From the NCBI GenBank assembly GCA_964293475.1, contig CAXYYJ010000021.1, positions 1 through 64,000 of the forward strand: a DNA stretch of 64,000 nucleotides, read 5' to 3'. Under the pieces are notes generated by a model. The model had not been told where the DNA came from and searched no databases. It saw nothing but the letters and a program-made list of their open reading frames with translations. Source of the DNA: UBA12170 sp964293475 (GTDB taxonomy: Bacteria > Bacteroidota > Bacteroidia > Bacteroidales > UBA12170). Below, piece after piece: positions 1 through 8,681 of this stretch. The position numbers were made by a program, and so were the translations under genes. The stretch's first letter is position 1. Every line of letters starts with the position of its first letter.

Positions 1-1140
1 TTATTATTTCATATATACAACATTATACGACATTATATTATTCTATTTACTTATATATTTAAATTAAAGCCTAATGAATACAAAGAGAAATCAATAACAT
101 TCAATAGTAACAAAGCATCTGAAGTATTAGAAAAAATAAAGTCTAAAGGGGACTTTAATCTAACGGAAAAGGAAATAGCACAAGGCATTGTCCCCAACCC
201 TGACGTCGTTAATTCCAGAAACATAAAGCTAATTGACAGCGAAAAGGTAAGTGTTGGGGAAGGTGTATTCGTAGTCCCGATTGATTTTTTTAATTCACTA
301 GATTCAAAAGAGAAAAAGTATGTTAAAAGAGTATTTGAACCTAGTGAAGTGGATAAATATAGGTTCGTTTCAGAGTTTGAAAAGGAAATTATTTACATCA
401 CTAAATCAAATTATAAAAATGATGCCCCAAACCTTGTGAAGCATCTCAGAAAATATAGGAATATAATGGATGAAAGGAGGGAAAATCAGAATGGTAGATT
501 AGACTATTTTCATCTTCACTGGCCTAGGGATGAAAAGTTTTTTAAAGAAGGAGAAAAAATTCTATCTGTTAGAAAGTGTATTTCCCCAACTTTCATCTAT
601 ACTAAAGAACCAGCTTATGTGATGATGTCGTTTAATGTAATTCAAACTAGTAGATTGGACATGATGTATCTAACTGCAGTACTCAATTCAAAACTGATTG
701 AGTTTTGGCTAGAAAATAAAGGGAAGATGCAGGGCAACAATTTTCAAATTGACAAAGAACCACTATTAGAGATTCCAATTTACAAAACTGATAATGTAGG
801 ACACTTCAAGCGATTCGTGGACTATATTATTTTCCTAAAAATCCAAAAGCTTATTAATTCACCAGTCCAACTTATACCTACCTACTTCGAGCAAATCATC
901 GACGGCATGGTTTACGAATTGTATTTTCCTGCATTCCTAAAAAAACACAAGCGAGAAATCATTCAGCATCTTGGCGAGTTGCCGGAGTTTACCGCTGGCA
1001 TGAGCGATGAGCAAAAAATGAAGATTTGCAGAAGGGTGTTTGACCGGTTGAATGATGCAGCACATCCGGTGAGCATAAACCTAACAAAAATGAAGGAAGA
1101 AATTCTGGAAATAAGAATTATTGAAGGTTTGGAAAATTGA
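1..1140 (+). CDS. Type IIG restriction-modification enzyme, C-terminal part (partial at window edge)
   Basis: The frame is open from base 1, so only the C-terminal ~379 residues are present; the first internal Met is at 349 but the protein clearly begins outside the window. The segment EIAQGIVPNPDVVN and the later YLTAVLNSKLIEFWL match the target-recognition part of Eco57I-like enzymes (TaqI_C-type specificity domain), which combine methyltransferase, endonuclease and DNA recognition in one chain. The tail after residue ~300 is the helical C-terminal extension usual for this family. The N-terminal endonuclease and N6-adenine methyltransferase motifs (NPPY) are not visible here, so activity cannot be judged. 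The following gene begins within or just after the stop codon, suggesting a shared operon. The AT-rich composition compared with the next cluster is consistent with an acquired island. Confidence 0.8.
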   Translation, partial: LLFHIYNIIRHYIILFTYIFKLKPNEYKEKSITFNSNKASEVLEKIKSKGDFNLTEKEIAQGIVPNPDVVNSRNIKLIDSEKVSVGEGVFVVPIDFFNSLDSKEKKYVKRVFEPSEVDKYRFVSEFEKEIIYITKSNYKNDAPNLVKHLRKYRNIMDERRENQNGRLDYFHLHWPRDEKFFKEGEKILSVRKCISPTFIYTKEPAYVMMSFNVIQTSRLDMMYLTAVLNSKLIEFWLENKGKMQGNNFQIDKEPLLEIPIYKTDNVGHFKRFVDYIIFLKIQKLINSPVQLIPTYFEQIIDGMVYELYFPAFLKKHKREIIQHLGELPEFTAGMSDEQKMKICRRVFDRLNDAAHPVSINLTKMKEEILEIRIIEGLEN

Positions 1141-1148
1141 GCTATTAC

Positions 1149-1811
1149 ATGCAAACACTCGACTGGAAACCAAAACAACATATACCAAGAGCTTTGTTAA
1201 TTGGTCACGACCCGCGTTTGCAGCAATCCGATACTCAAGCGGAATATGCCTTGTTTGCCAATTACTTTTTTGATAAAACCATAAAAGACAGAGCTTTTGC
1301 AAGTAAATATGGTTTGGCAGCATCCGTCTTTAATCAGATAATCCATATCACCTTTGGTAATATAAAACCAGAAGAAATATACATTACAAATCTTTGCAAT
1401 TCGGCTTTGCCCCATGCTCCCAAAAGTAAAACTGTTTACATCCCCGAAGAAAAGGCAATTCCAGGAGTTGAACATATAAAAAAGATAATCGCGGAAAATC
1501 CAACTATTGAGTATGTTTTCCCCATGTCGCTTCAAGTGAATTACTGGCTGCAAAAACTCGGTTTCTATTTTTCCAGCGATGAATTTGTAGAAAAATCAGC
1601 ACCAAAAATTATTGGAATTCAGAATGTTCCACCCTATTACGAACCTAAAGAAAAAAGAACATTTCTGCTAATTTGCGGCAATAGGTATCTGGCAATTGGG
1701 GGCACGCAAATAGTAGTCCCCATTTTACATGCTAAGAATTTCCCATTGAACAGTCAATTTGCCGCTTATGAACCTGCATATGAGAATATAATAAACTATT
1801 TTAAATGCTGA
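1149..1811 (+). CDS. Hypothetical protein, possible uracil-DNA-glycosylase-like fold, linked to type IIG R-M
   Basis: Protein of 220 aa if started at ATG 1149 (MQTLDW); a TTG four codons earlier, at 1137, overlaps the stop of the R-M gene. I do not recognise a named family with certainty. Three spaced motifs resemble the UDG superfamily: ALLIGHDPRL near the N-terminus (compare the G-x-D-P loop of motif I), YITNLCNSALP, and VVPILHAKNFP near the C-terminus at the place of the motif II His loop. Between them, EYVFPMSLQVNYWLQKLGF resembles the helix following the central strand. These similarities were read by eye and are an inference. Direct coupling to a restriction-modification gene suggests a DNA-related accessory role. 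Alternatively it is a mere island passenger. Confidence 0.55.
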   Translation: MQTLDWKPKQHIPRALLIGHDPRLQQSDTQAEYALFANYFFDKTIKDRAFASKYGLAASVFNQIIHITFGNIKPEEIYITNLCNSALPHAPKSKTVYIPEEKAIPGVEHIKKIIAENPTIEYVFPMSLQVNYWLQKLGFYFSSDEFVEKSAPKIIGIQNVPPYYEPKEKRTFLLICGNRYLAIGGTQIVVPILHAKNFPLNSQFAAYEPAYENIINYFKC

Positions 1812-2072
1812 AAAGCAGAAATATACCTCGCCCTATTGCAGAAATATTCTATTCACAATGAGCCAATACTGTTTCTGATGCTTTTTTAATTGTTTGAACA
1901 TCCACTCAAACAAAGAAAAATCCAGTCTACCCCAAAAAAATCTAATAAAACCACCCCAAAATAGCAACCAATTCAATTTAAATACGTTATGAAGAATATT
2001 TAATAATCAGCCCTTTCTTCAAAGAGTTTTTATTAAATTTATGGGGTTGTATAAACATTAAAAACCTGGCTT

Positions 2073-4520
2073 ATGTCATTGAAAAATATTCTGTTCTTTT
2101 GGGGGATTTCTCTTTTATTGGTCTCGTGTACTTCGAAAAAATCCGAACCTTCTGCCACCGATTATCCCATTCAACCCGTTGAATTTACGTACGTTAAACT
2201 CACCGACAATTTCTGGCTCAATCGTATCAAAACCAATCGAAAAGTAACCATCCCCTTCGATTTCGACAAGTGCGAACAAACTTCCCGAATAGCCAACTTC
2301 GCAGTGGCGGCGGGCATTGCCCAGGGAAAATTCGAAGGCTTCAGATATAACGACAGCGATGTGTTCAAAGTGATGGAAGGCGCGGCTTACTCGCTCCACA
2401 CCTACCCCGATGCCAAACTCGAACAATATCTCGACAGCCTCATAAACCTTATTGCCCATGCCCAGGAACCCGATGGCTATCTATACACCTCGCGAACCAT
2501 CAATCCGGCTTTACTTCCTAATGGTGCTGGCGATACCCGTTGGTCGAATCTCAAAGACAGCCACGAACTCTATAATATTGGCCACATGTACGAAGCCGCG
2601 GTGGCTCACTTTTTAGCCACCGGCAAAACCAATTTTCTGGATGTGGCCACCAAAAGCGCCGACTTAATCTGCAAAACTTTTGGCCCTGCCGAAAACCAAC
2701 TCCACGATGTTCCTGGTCATCAGGAAATTGAAATCGGTTTGGTTAAGCTCTATCGAGTCACCCACCAGGAAAAATACTTAGCCATGGCCAAATATTTCCT
2801 CGACCAGCGGGGAAACTCCAAAAACAGAACCCTCTACACCTACGGCGAAAACGGGTCGAACAAGGATTATACCCAGGATCATATTCCGGTGATTGAGCAA
2901 AAAGAAGCTGTGGGTCATGCCGTGAGAGCTGCCTACATGTATTCGGGCATGGCCGATGTGGCCGCATTGACTGGTAATCAGGACTATATAAATGCTCTCG
3001 ACCATCTGTGGAACAATGTGGTGGGCAAGAAAATGTATATCACCGGCGGAATTGGCTCCACCTACGATGGCGAAGCCTTTGGCGAAAACTACGAACTCCC
3101 CAATCTCACCGCCTATTGCGAAACCTGCGCTGCCATTGCCAATATGCTCTGGAACCAACGAATGTTCCTGCTTCATGGCGATGCGAAATATATGGATGTT
3201 TTTGAGCGAACTCTCTACAATAATTTCCTGGCGGGCGTTTCGATGAATGGCGACCAGTTTTTCTATCCCAATCCCTTAGAGTCCGACGGAAGCCATGAGC
3301 GAAGCCCCTGGTTCAGCTGCACCTGTTGCCCAACCAATGTGGTGCGCTTTCTGCCTTCGCTGCCCGGCTACATGTATGCCCATAACAACAACAATCTCTA
3401 CATCAACCTCTACGCATCCAACCTATCGACCATTCAAATGCCTTTTGGCGATTTACAAATGGAACAAAACGGCAACTACCCTTGGAGTGGTGAATTGGAG
3501 ATGCTACTGACAAATTTCCCCAAAAATTCCCCCATGAAACTGCATTTGCGCATTCCGGGCTGGGCTCGTAATCAGGCAGTTGCCACCCATTTATATACTT
3601 TCATGGAAACCGAATCTCAAAATATTTCCGTTAAATTGAATGGTGAAGAAATCTCCTATACCATGGACAAAGGATATGCGGTCATCGACAGAAACTGGAA
3701 TCCGGGCGATCGCATTCAGCTATCTCTTCCCATGGAAATTAAGCGGGTTTTGTCGTCAGACAGCGTCGAAAATAACCGGGGGAAAATGGCCATACAGGTC
3801 GGACCATTGGTTTATGCCGCCGAAGGAGTTGACCATAATGACAAAGTGGTGAACCTGTTGCTCGATAAAGATATTTCACTTGCTTTTGAAACCGATAACA
3901 ACTGGATTGATGGAATGCAAACACTTGTGGGAAAGGGATTGGCTGTAAGCAAAAATGAAAGCGGGGAAATTCTAAAATCAGAAACCGACCTCACCCTCAT
4001 CCCCTATTTTGCCTGGGCTCACCGGGGTCCCAACGAAATGCTGGTGTGGTTTCCCTACGAAGAATCAGCATCCTCGCCTGCCCCACCACCATCGCTGGCT
4101 TCGCGAAGCAAAGCATCGGCTTCCTATATCTATGACCAACTCCGGGCAGTTAACGATCAGGTTGACCCCAAAAATTCCGCCGACGAAACCATTCCCCGTT
4201 TGACTTTCTGGGATAAAAAAGGAACCGAAGAATGGGTGGTTTATGAATTCCCCGAAACCGCAAACGTCAGTCGCACAGCTGTTTATTGGTTCGATGATGG
4301 ACCAAACGGAGGATGCAGAATTCCAGCTTCTTGGAAGCTTCAATTCCGCGATCAAAAAACATTGGAATGGAAAAATGTAACCATTTACAACGACTATACG
4401 ATTAAGATAAATGAATTTAACTCTGTGACTTTCATGCCCGTAACCACCAACGCTGTTCGATTGATGGTTCAACTTCAGCAGGATTATTCCGGGGGCATTT
4501 TAGAATGGAAAATACAATAG
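2073..4520 (+). CDS. GH127 beta-L-arabinofuranosidase lipoprotein
   Basis: 815 aa exported lipoprotein: the N-terminal signal ends in the lipobox LLVSC. It matches the GH127 (former DUF1680) family, which releases L-arabinofuranose from arabinan or hydroxyproline-linked glycans by a cysteine nucleophile held by zinc. The diagnostic residues are present: Y348-C-E-T-C352 (Glu and Cys ligands) and C416-T-C-C-P-T-N (paired Cys, one the expected nucleophile). The barrel runs to about residue 500, followed by a beta-sandwich. Residues from about 665 to the end (after a Pro/Ser linker SSPAPPP) look like a discoidin-type sugar-binding module, an addition to the usual family length. The last 16 bases overlap the next gene, so it is translationally coupled with the epimerase. 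A periplasmic or outer-membrane location is inferred. Confidence 0.9.
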   Translation: MSLKNILFFWGISLLLVSCTSKKSEPSATDYPIQPVEFTYVKLTDNFWLNRIKTNRKVTIPFDFDKCEQTSRIANFAVAAGIAQGKFEGFRYNDSDVFKVMEGAAYSLHTYPDAKLEQYLDSLINLIAHAQEPDGYLYTSRTINPALLPNGAGDTRWSNLKDSHELYNIGHMYEAAVAHFLATGKTNFLDVATKSADLICKTFGPAENQLHDVPGHQEIEIGLVKLYRVTHQEKYLAMAKYFLDQRGNSKNRTLYTYGENGSNKDYTQDHIPVIEQKEAVGHAVRAAYMYSGMADVAALTGNQDYINALDHLWNNVVGKKMYITGGIGSTYDGEAFGENYELPNLTAYCETCAAIANMLWNQRMFLLHGDAKYMDVFERTLYNNFLAGVSMNGDQFFYPNPLESDGSHERSPWFSCTCCPTNVVRFLPSLPGYMYAHNNNNLYINLYASNLSTIQMPFGDLQMEQNGNYPWSGELEMLLTNFPKNSPMKLHLRIPGWARNQAVATHLYTFMETESQNISVKLNGEEISYTMDKGYAVIDRNWNPGDRIQLSLPMEIKRVLSSDSVENNRGKMAIQVGPLVYAAEGVDHNDKVVNLLLDKDISLAFETDNNWIDGMQTLVGKGLAVSKNESGEILKSETDLTLIPYFAWAHRGPNEMLVWFPYEESASSPAPPPSLASRSKASASYIYDQLRAVNDQVDPKNSADETIPRLTFWDKKGTEEWVVYEFPETANVSRTAVYWFDDGPNGGCRIPASWKLQFRDQKTLEWKNVTIYNDYTIKINEFNSVTFMPVTTNAVRLMVQLQQDYSGGILEWKIQ

Positions 4521-4522
4521 CT

Positions 4523-5749
4523 ATGATGAAATTTTACAGTTTTTTACTCGCATTTCTCGCTTGGGCTTTGGTTGCCATAGTAATCATTTCCTGTGGCACT
4601 GAACCGAAAAAATCTGGCAATTCCGCCACATCGGAAGAACAAATTCAGTCGGATACATCCACTGCCATAGAGAAACAAACAAATGAAGTAAAGATGGCCG
4701 AATCCCATCCGTTGGCTGATAAAATTAAAACATTTACGCTCACCAACGAACAGGGCAACGATGTGAAAATCACCAATTTTGGGGCTAAAGTTATGTCGAT
4801 CGTGATTCCCGACCGTCAAGGAAATAAATCGAATGTGGTGCTTGGCTACGATTCTGCCTGGGAATACCTCAATGGCAATCTGTATTTTGGCGCCATCATT
4901 GGCCGCTATGCCAATCGCATTGCACATGGGGAGTTTGAGTTGGATCAGGTAAAATATCAACTCAACAAAAACAATGGCCCCAACCATCTTCACGGGGGAC
5001 CTGACGGATTTCACAATGTTATCTGGGAAGCCCGCCAATTTCAGAACGATGAAGACGATGTTCTGGAACTTACCTACGAAAGCAAGGATGGCGAAGAAGG
5101 CTACCCTGGGAAGCTCACGGTTAAAGTAGTCTATACCTGGACCAACCGCAACGAACTCATGATTGATTATGAAGCCAAAACCGACAAGAAAACAGTGGTA
5201 AATCTTACCCACCACTCCTTCTTCAACCTGCTCGACGGGGGAAAATCTTCCATCACCAATCACAAACTTATGCTCAATGCCGAATCCTATTTGCCAGTGG
5301 ACAGCACCCTTATTCCTACCGGAGAAATAGCCGCAGTTTCCAATACACCCATGGATTTCAGAGTCAGCCGCCCCATTGGTGAATTTATCCAGCAACCTTA
5401 CCCCCAGCTGATTGTGGGAAAAGGCTACGACCACAATTTTGTGCTCGACTATTACGAAGACTCCATGATTCTGGCCGCCGAAGTTTATGAGCCCGTCACC
5501 GGAAGGGTGATGCACGTTTACACCGACCAACCTGGAATGCAATTCTATTCGGGCAATTTTCTCGATGGTACCGATATTGGTCACGAAAATACCAAATACA
5601 AATTCAGGTCGGCTTTTTGCCTCGAAGCGCAGCATTTCCCCGATTCACCAAACCAACTAAGCTTCCCTTCTACCATTCTCGAACCTGGTGAAACTTATAC
5701 TCAATCAACCATTTATGAGTTCTCAACCGATTACCACCTGGGAGAATAA
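4523..5749 (+). CDS. galM: Aldose 1-epimerase (mutarotase) lipoprotein
   Basis: Interconverts alpha and beta anomers of free aldoses. Catalytic residues of the galactose mutarotase family are visible: NHLHGG (His at 157), H231 in THHSFFNL as the acid, and E368 in FCLEAQHFPDSPN as the base. An in-frame ATG at 4505 exists and overlaps the GH127 gene, but ATG 4523 or 4526 gives a normal signal (MMKFYSFLLAF) with lipobox IISC, so it is preferred. The lipoprotein form is typical of Bacteroidota sugar-utilisation clusters. Position directly after an arabinofuranosidase suggests it works on released L-arabinose outside the inner membrane, although galactose or glucose cannot be excluded. The next gene starts 3 nt after the stop. 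Confidence 0.88.
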   Translation: MMKFYSFLLAFLAWALVAIVIISCGTEPKKSGNSATSEEQIQSDTSTAIEKQTNEVKMAESHPLADKIKTFTLTNEQGNDVKITNFGAKVMSIVIPDRQGNKSNVVLGYDSAWEYLNGNLYFGAIIGRYANRIAHGEFELDQVKYQLNKNNGPNHLHGGPDGFHNVIWEARQFQNDEDDVLELTYESKDGEEGYPGKLTVKVVYTWTNRNELMIDYEAKTDKKTVVNLTHHSFFNLLDGGKSSITNHKLMLNAESYLPVDSTLIPTGEIAAVSNTPMDFRVSRPIGEFIQQPYPQLIVGKGYDHNFVLDYYEDSMILAAEVYEPVTGRVMHVYTDQPGMQFYSGNFLDGTDIGHENTKYKFRSAFCLEAQHFPDSPNQLSFPSTILEPGETYTQSTIYEFSTDYHLGE

Positions 5750-5752
5750 GCC

Positions 5753-8596
5753 ATGAAAATGCATCTTTTTCACCTTGGCAGAACTATTTTTTTTCTGGCA
5801 TTTCTGGTTCTATCCGCCGTCGGGCTAAAGGCTCAAAATTCTTTCGAACCCGCGTTTTCTGATAAAGGATTGATATTGAAAAAAATAGGGGAAGTTGAAA
5901 TTCCAGGAAATATCTCTTTGATTTCCTTCCAGACGAATGGTGAATGGCAGGATACAAAAGACGGGAAGATTACGGTGGTACAAGATTCCCTCACGGAACT
6001 TGGTCTGCAGAAACTTAGTATCACTTTGCAAACAAAACAGAATTTCAATTTGGGCTACAAGGGCATCATCACTTTTAAAAATACCTCCACCGATACGCTT
6101 TCGCTAAGCAATGTGCTCCCATTTTCACCCTTTCAGAATGAAGTTTACATTACCGGCCATGGCGATCACTGGTTGTCGCGAACCCATTTGTTCAGACCGG
6201 GATTTTCACCTGTTAATGTGATTGTCCCCGACAATGCCTGGGAGCTGGGTTTCAGCACCATGACTCAAAGTTCGCAACATTTCTGCGGCTTAACCCGACG
6301 AACCGGAAAATCGGAAAAAGCTCAGCGCCACCGCTTCGAAACCATATTGCCACCCGGCGAATGGGTCACCTATACCCTTTGGATGGAGCCCTTCGAAGGC
6401 GAATGGCATCAGGCTCTTGAACTCATGTTCCGCCAAAGAATGCTCTACGATGTGGAACCCGGAACCTTCAACAATGCCATGTATGAGCGCGAAGACTTAA
6501 AATGGATTAGAAAAGCCTATGTTTCGCATCTCATGATGACCTGGGACGAGAATTTCTATACCCCCGAAAAAAAATATGAGCCCTTCCTGCAATTTATTGA
6601 GCGGGGAAAAAAATGGTATGGTGGCGACGATTTCATTGGTATTTGGCCCACCTGGCCCACTTTGGGTCTGGATCCACGAAACCAATGGGATTTGTACGAA
6701 GATTTACCCGGCGGATTGGGTCAACTTCAAAATTTAGCTGCAGAAACCCGCCAAAAGGGAACCCGTTTTTTCATCAGCTACAATCCCTGGGACACAGATA
6801 CCCGCAACGAGAATCATTATAGTGGAATGGGCAGACTTATCCATCAAATCACCGCTGATGGCGTGGTGCTCGATACTCAGGGCAGTTCCTCCCAAAAGCT
6901 TCAAAATGCTGCTGATAGTGCCAGAGAGGGCGTGATTATGTACAGCGAAGGGATGGCCGTTCCGCGCGATATGGAGAATATAATTTCGGGTCGGGTGCAC
7001 AATGCGCTCTATTACCCGCCCATGCTCAACCTCAACAAATTCATCAAACCCGATTTTGCCATTTTTCGAGTGGCAGAAATCAAATTCGAACGCATCCGCC
7101 GCGAATATCTGTTGTCGCTCTTCAATGGTTATGGAACAGAAATCAATCTTTTTCCTCCCGGTCGTCCCCAATGGATTGAAGAAGATTACCGCCTGTTGGG
7201 CAAGACAAGCCGAATTCTGCGCGAGCACAGCTCCAATTTCAACTCCACACATTTTCAGGTACTTGTTCCAACGCTTTCCGACAGCATATGGGTGAACGAA
7301 TGGCCCGCCGAAAACAAGACCATTTACACTGTTTTCAGTCTCCATCCACAGGGGTTTGATGGTCCGCTTTTTGAAAAATCAATAGCGCCAAATGAACATA
7401 TTGTAGATATTTGGAATCACAAAGAACTGGAATCCATATCTTTAAACAACAAAACCTATATTCCCGCTTTTACGGAAAGCTTTCATAAATCCAATTTGGG
7501 AACCAATAACGAAGGAGCAACAACTGTTCTGGCTATTTTCCCAAAACTTCTTGCAACTCAGCTTGTAAGCGGGGATCATCTTTCCGTTTTAGCTGCAGAA
7601 GGCGATGAAATCAGAATCTGGAAACATGAACCTGATTATGAAAATACGCCCATAAGACTAACTCCCGGAAACCACCTCATCAATCTGACTCAGAAATGGC
7701 AAGGTTACGAAGGTAAAATAGTGATTCAGCTTTTGAAAGAAGGAGAATTGATTGACGAAACCATACACTATCTGGAGCCATCAACTCCCAGACTTATCAG
7801 CACTGCTTTTTCAACAAAACCCACCACTAAAACTCCCGAAGGAATGGTGTTTGTTTCTGGTGGATCCTATAAATTCACCACCAATCAGGGCGACAATTTT
7901 ATTCCTTATCCAAAAAATTCGAACGATTCTGTGGTGGTAAAGAGCTTTTACATGGATCTATTTCCCGTGACAAACAAGCAGTTCAGCGAATTTCTAAAAG
8001 CTACAGCCTATATTCCGCAAGATACCAACCGCTATTTGAAGCATTGGACTGAAGGGAAAATTCCGCCGGGACAAGAGAATTTTCCGGTGGTTTATGTGAG
8101 TTATGAAGATGCACAAGCCTATGCAAACTGGGCCGGAAAAAGACTTCCCACCGAATGTGAATGGCAGTTTGCAGCCCAAAATGGCGACGATATCAAACTC
8201 TGGCCCTGGGACAATCAGCAGGTCAAACCTGTGAGCACAGAAAGCATCACATCAACCCTTACGGTGGCTAAATTTAGCGTATCCGACTCGCTGCTCTGTA
8301 ATCCCGGAAACGGAATTCCACAAGCTGTGGGAAGCTATCCAAACGGAGCCAACCCACTAGGAATAAATGATTTAACTGGATGTGTTTGGCAACTAACCAA
8401 TGATATTTACTATAACGGGGCATATCAATTTATCATCATGAAAGGCGGAAGCTATTTCAATCCGGGCTCCAGTTGGTGGTATGTTCAGGGCGGGCCGCGA
8501 CCTTTAAACTGGAATCAGATGCTTTTGCGGGTTTCCCAGGAATTTGAGCGCAACGCCACCGTGGGTTTCCGATGTGTTAAAGACTACGGAAAATAG
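5753..8596 (+). CDS. Exported fusion: putative TIM-barrel glycoside hydrolase plus FGE-sulfatase (SUMF1-like) domain
   Basis: 947 aa with a signal peptide ending LKAQ. An N-terminal beta-sandwich (to ~200) is followed by a probable TIM barrel at about 285-500, with alternating strand signatures such as FIGIWPTWPTLGLDPR, RFFISYNPWD, GVVLDTQG and IMYSEGM; the Asp (~373) of VVLDTQG and the Glu of YSEGM are my candidates for the catalytic pair, a guess from resemblance to clan GH-D/GH31 barrels. Residues ~696-945 form a SUMF1/EgtB/PvdO-type domain (EGMVFVSGGSYKF, DLFPVTNKQFSEF, WAGKRLPTECEWQ, TVGFRC). The region where true formylglycine-generating enzymes carry their catalytic Cys pair has none, so this domain is probably structural or ligand-binding. 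It lies between the mutarotase (3-nt gap) and another hydrolase. No sulfatase gene is near. Confidence 0.75.
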   Translation: MKMHLFHLGRTIFFLAFLVLSAVGLKAQNSFEPAFSDKGLILKKIGEVEIPGNISLISFQTNGEWQDTKDGKITVVQDSLTELGLQKLSITLQTKQNFNLGYKGIITFKNTSTDTLSLSNVLPFSPFQNEVYITGHGDHWLSRTHLFRPGFSPVNVIVPDNAWELGFSTMTQSSQHFCGLTRRTGKSEKAQRHRFETILPPGEWVTYTLWMEPFEGEWHQALELMFRQRMLYDVEPGTFNNAMYEREDLKWIRKAYVSHLMMTWDENFYTPEKKYEPFLQFIERGKKWYGGDDFIGIWPTWPTLGLDPRNQWDLYEDLPGGLGQLQNLAAETRQKGTRFFISYNPWDTDTRNENHYSGMGRLIHQITADGVVLDTQGSSSQKLQNAADSAREGVIMYSEGMAVPRDMENIISGRVHNALYYPPMLNLNKFIKPDFAIFRVAEIKFERIRREYLLSLFNGYGTEINLFPPGRPQWIEEDYRLLGKTSRILREHSSNFNSTHFQVLVPTLSDSIWVNEWPAENKTIYTVFSLHPQGFDGPLFEKSIAPNEHIVDIWNHKELESISLNNKTYIPAFTESFHKSNLGTNNEGATTVLAIFPKLLATQLVSGDHLSVLAAEGDEIRIWKHEPDYENTPIRLTPGNHLINLTQKWQGYEGKIVIQLLKEGELIDETIHYLEPSTPRLISTAFSTKPTTKTPEGMVFVSGGSYKFTTNQGDNFIPYPKNSNDSVVVKSFYMDLFPVTNKQFSEFLKATAYIPQDTNRYLKHWTEGKIPPGQENFPVVYVSYEDAQAYANWAGKRLPTECEWQFAAQNGDDIKLWPWDNQQVKPVSTESITSTLTVAKFSVSDSLLCNPGNGIPQAVGSYPNGANPLGINDLTGCVWQLTNDIYYNGAYQFIIMKGGSYFNPGSSWWYVQGGPRPLNWNQMLLRVSQEFERNATVGFRCVKDYGK

Positions 8597-8681
8597 ATTT
8601 AATTCTAATATAACTGGCTTGAGAAAAACTTGTAATTCAACCATATGAGTTCTTTTCAACCTTTTTAAAAACAATTCGGAT

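Noticed and set aside
1812..2072. Possible promoter or short gene between the R-M island and GH127
   Set aside because: No TAnnTTTG match at a sensible distance and no credible frame; nothing could be supported.
4544..5635. 363-codon open frame antisense to the mutarotase gene
   Set aside because: It lies wholly opposite a gene with intact catalytic motifs, shows no recognisable domain and reflects codon bias of the sense strand.
6734..7345. 203-codon antisense frame within the fusion hydrolase gene
   Set aside because: Shadow of the sense gene; no promoter box or domain.
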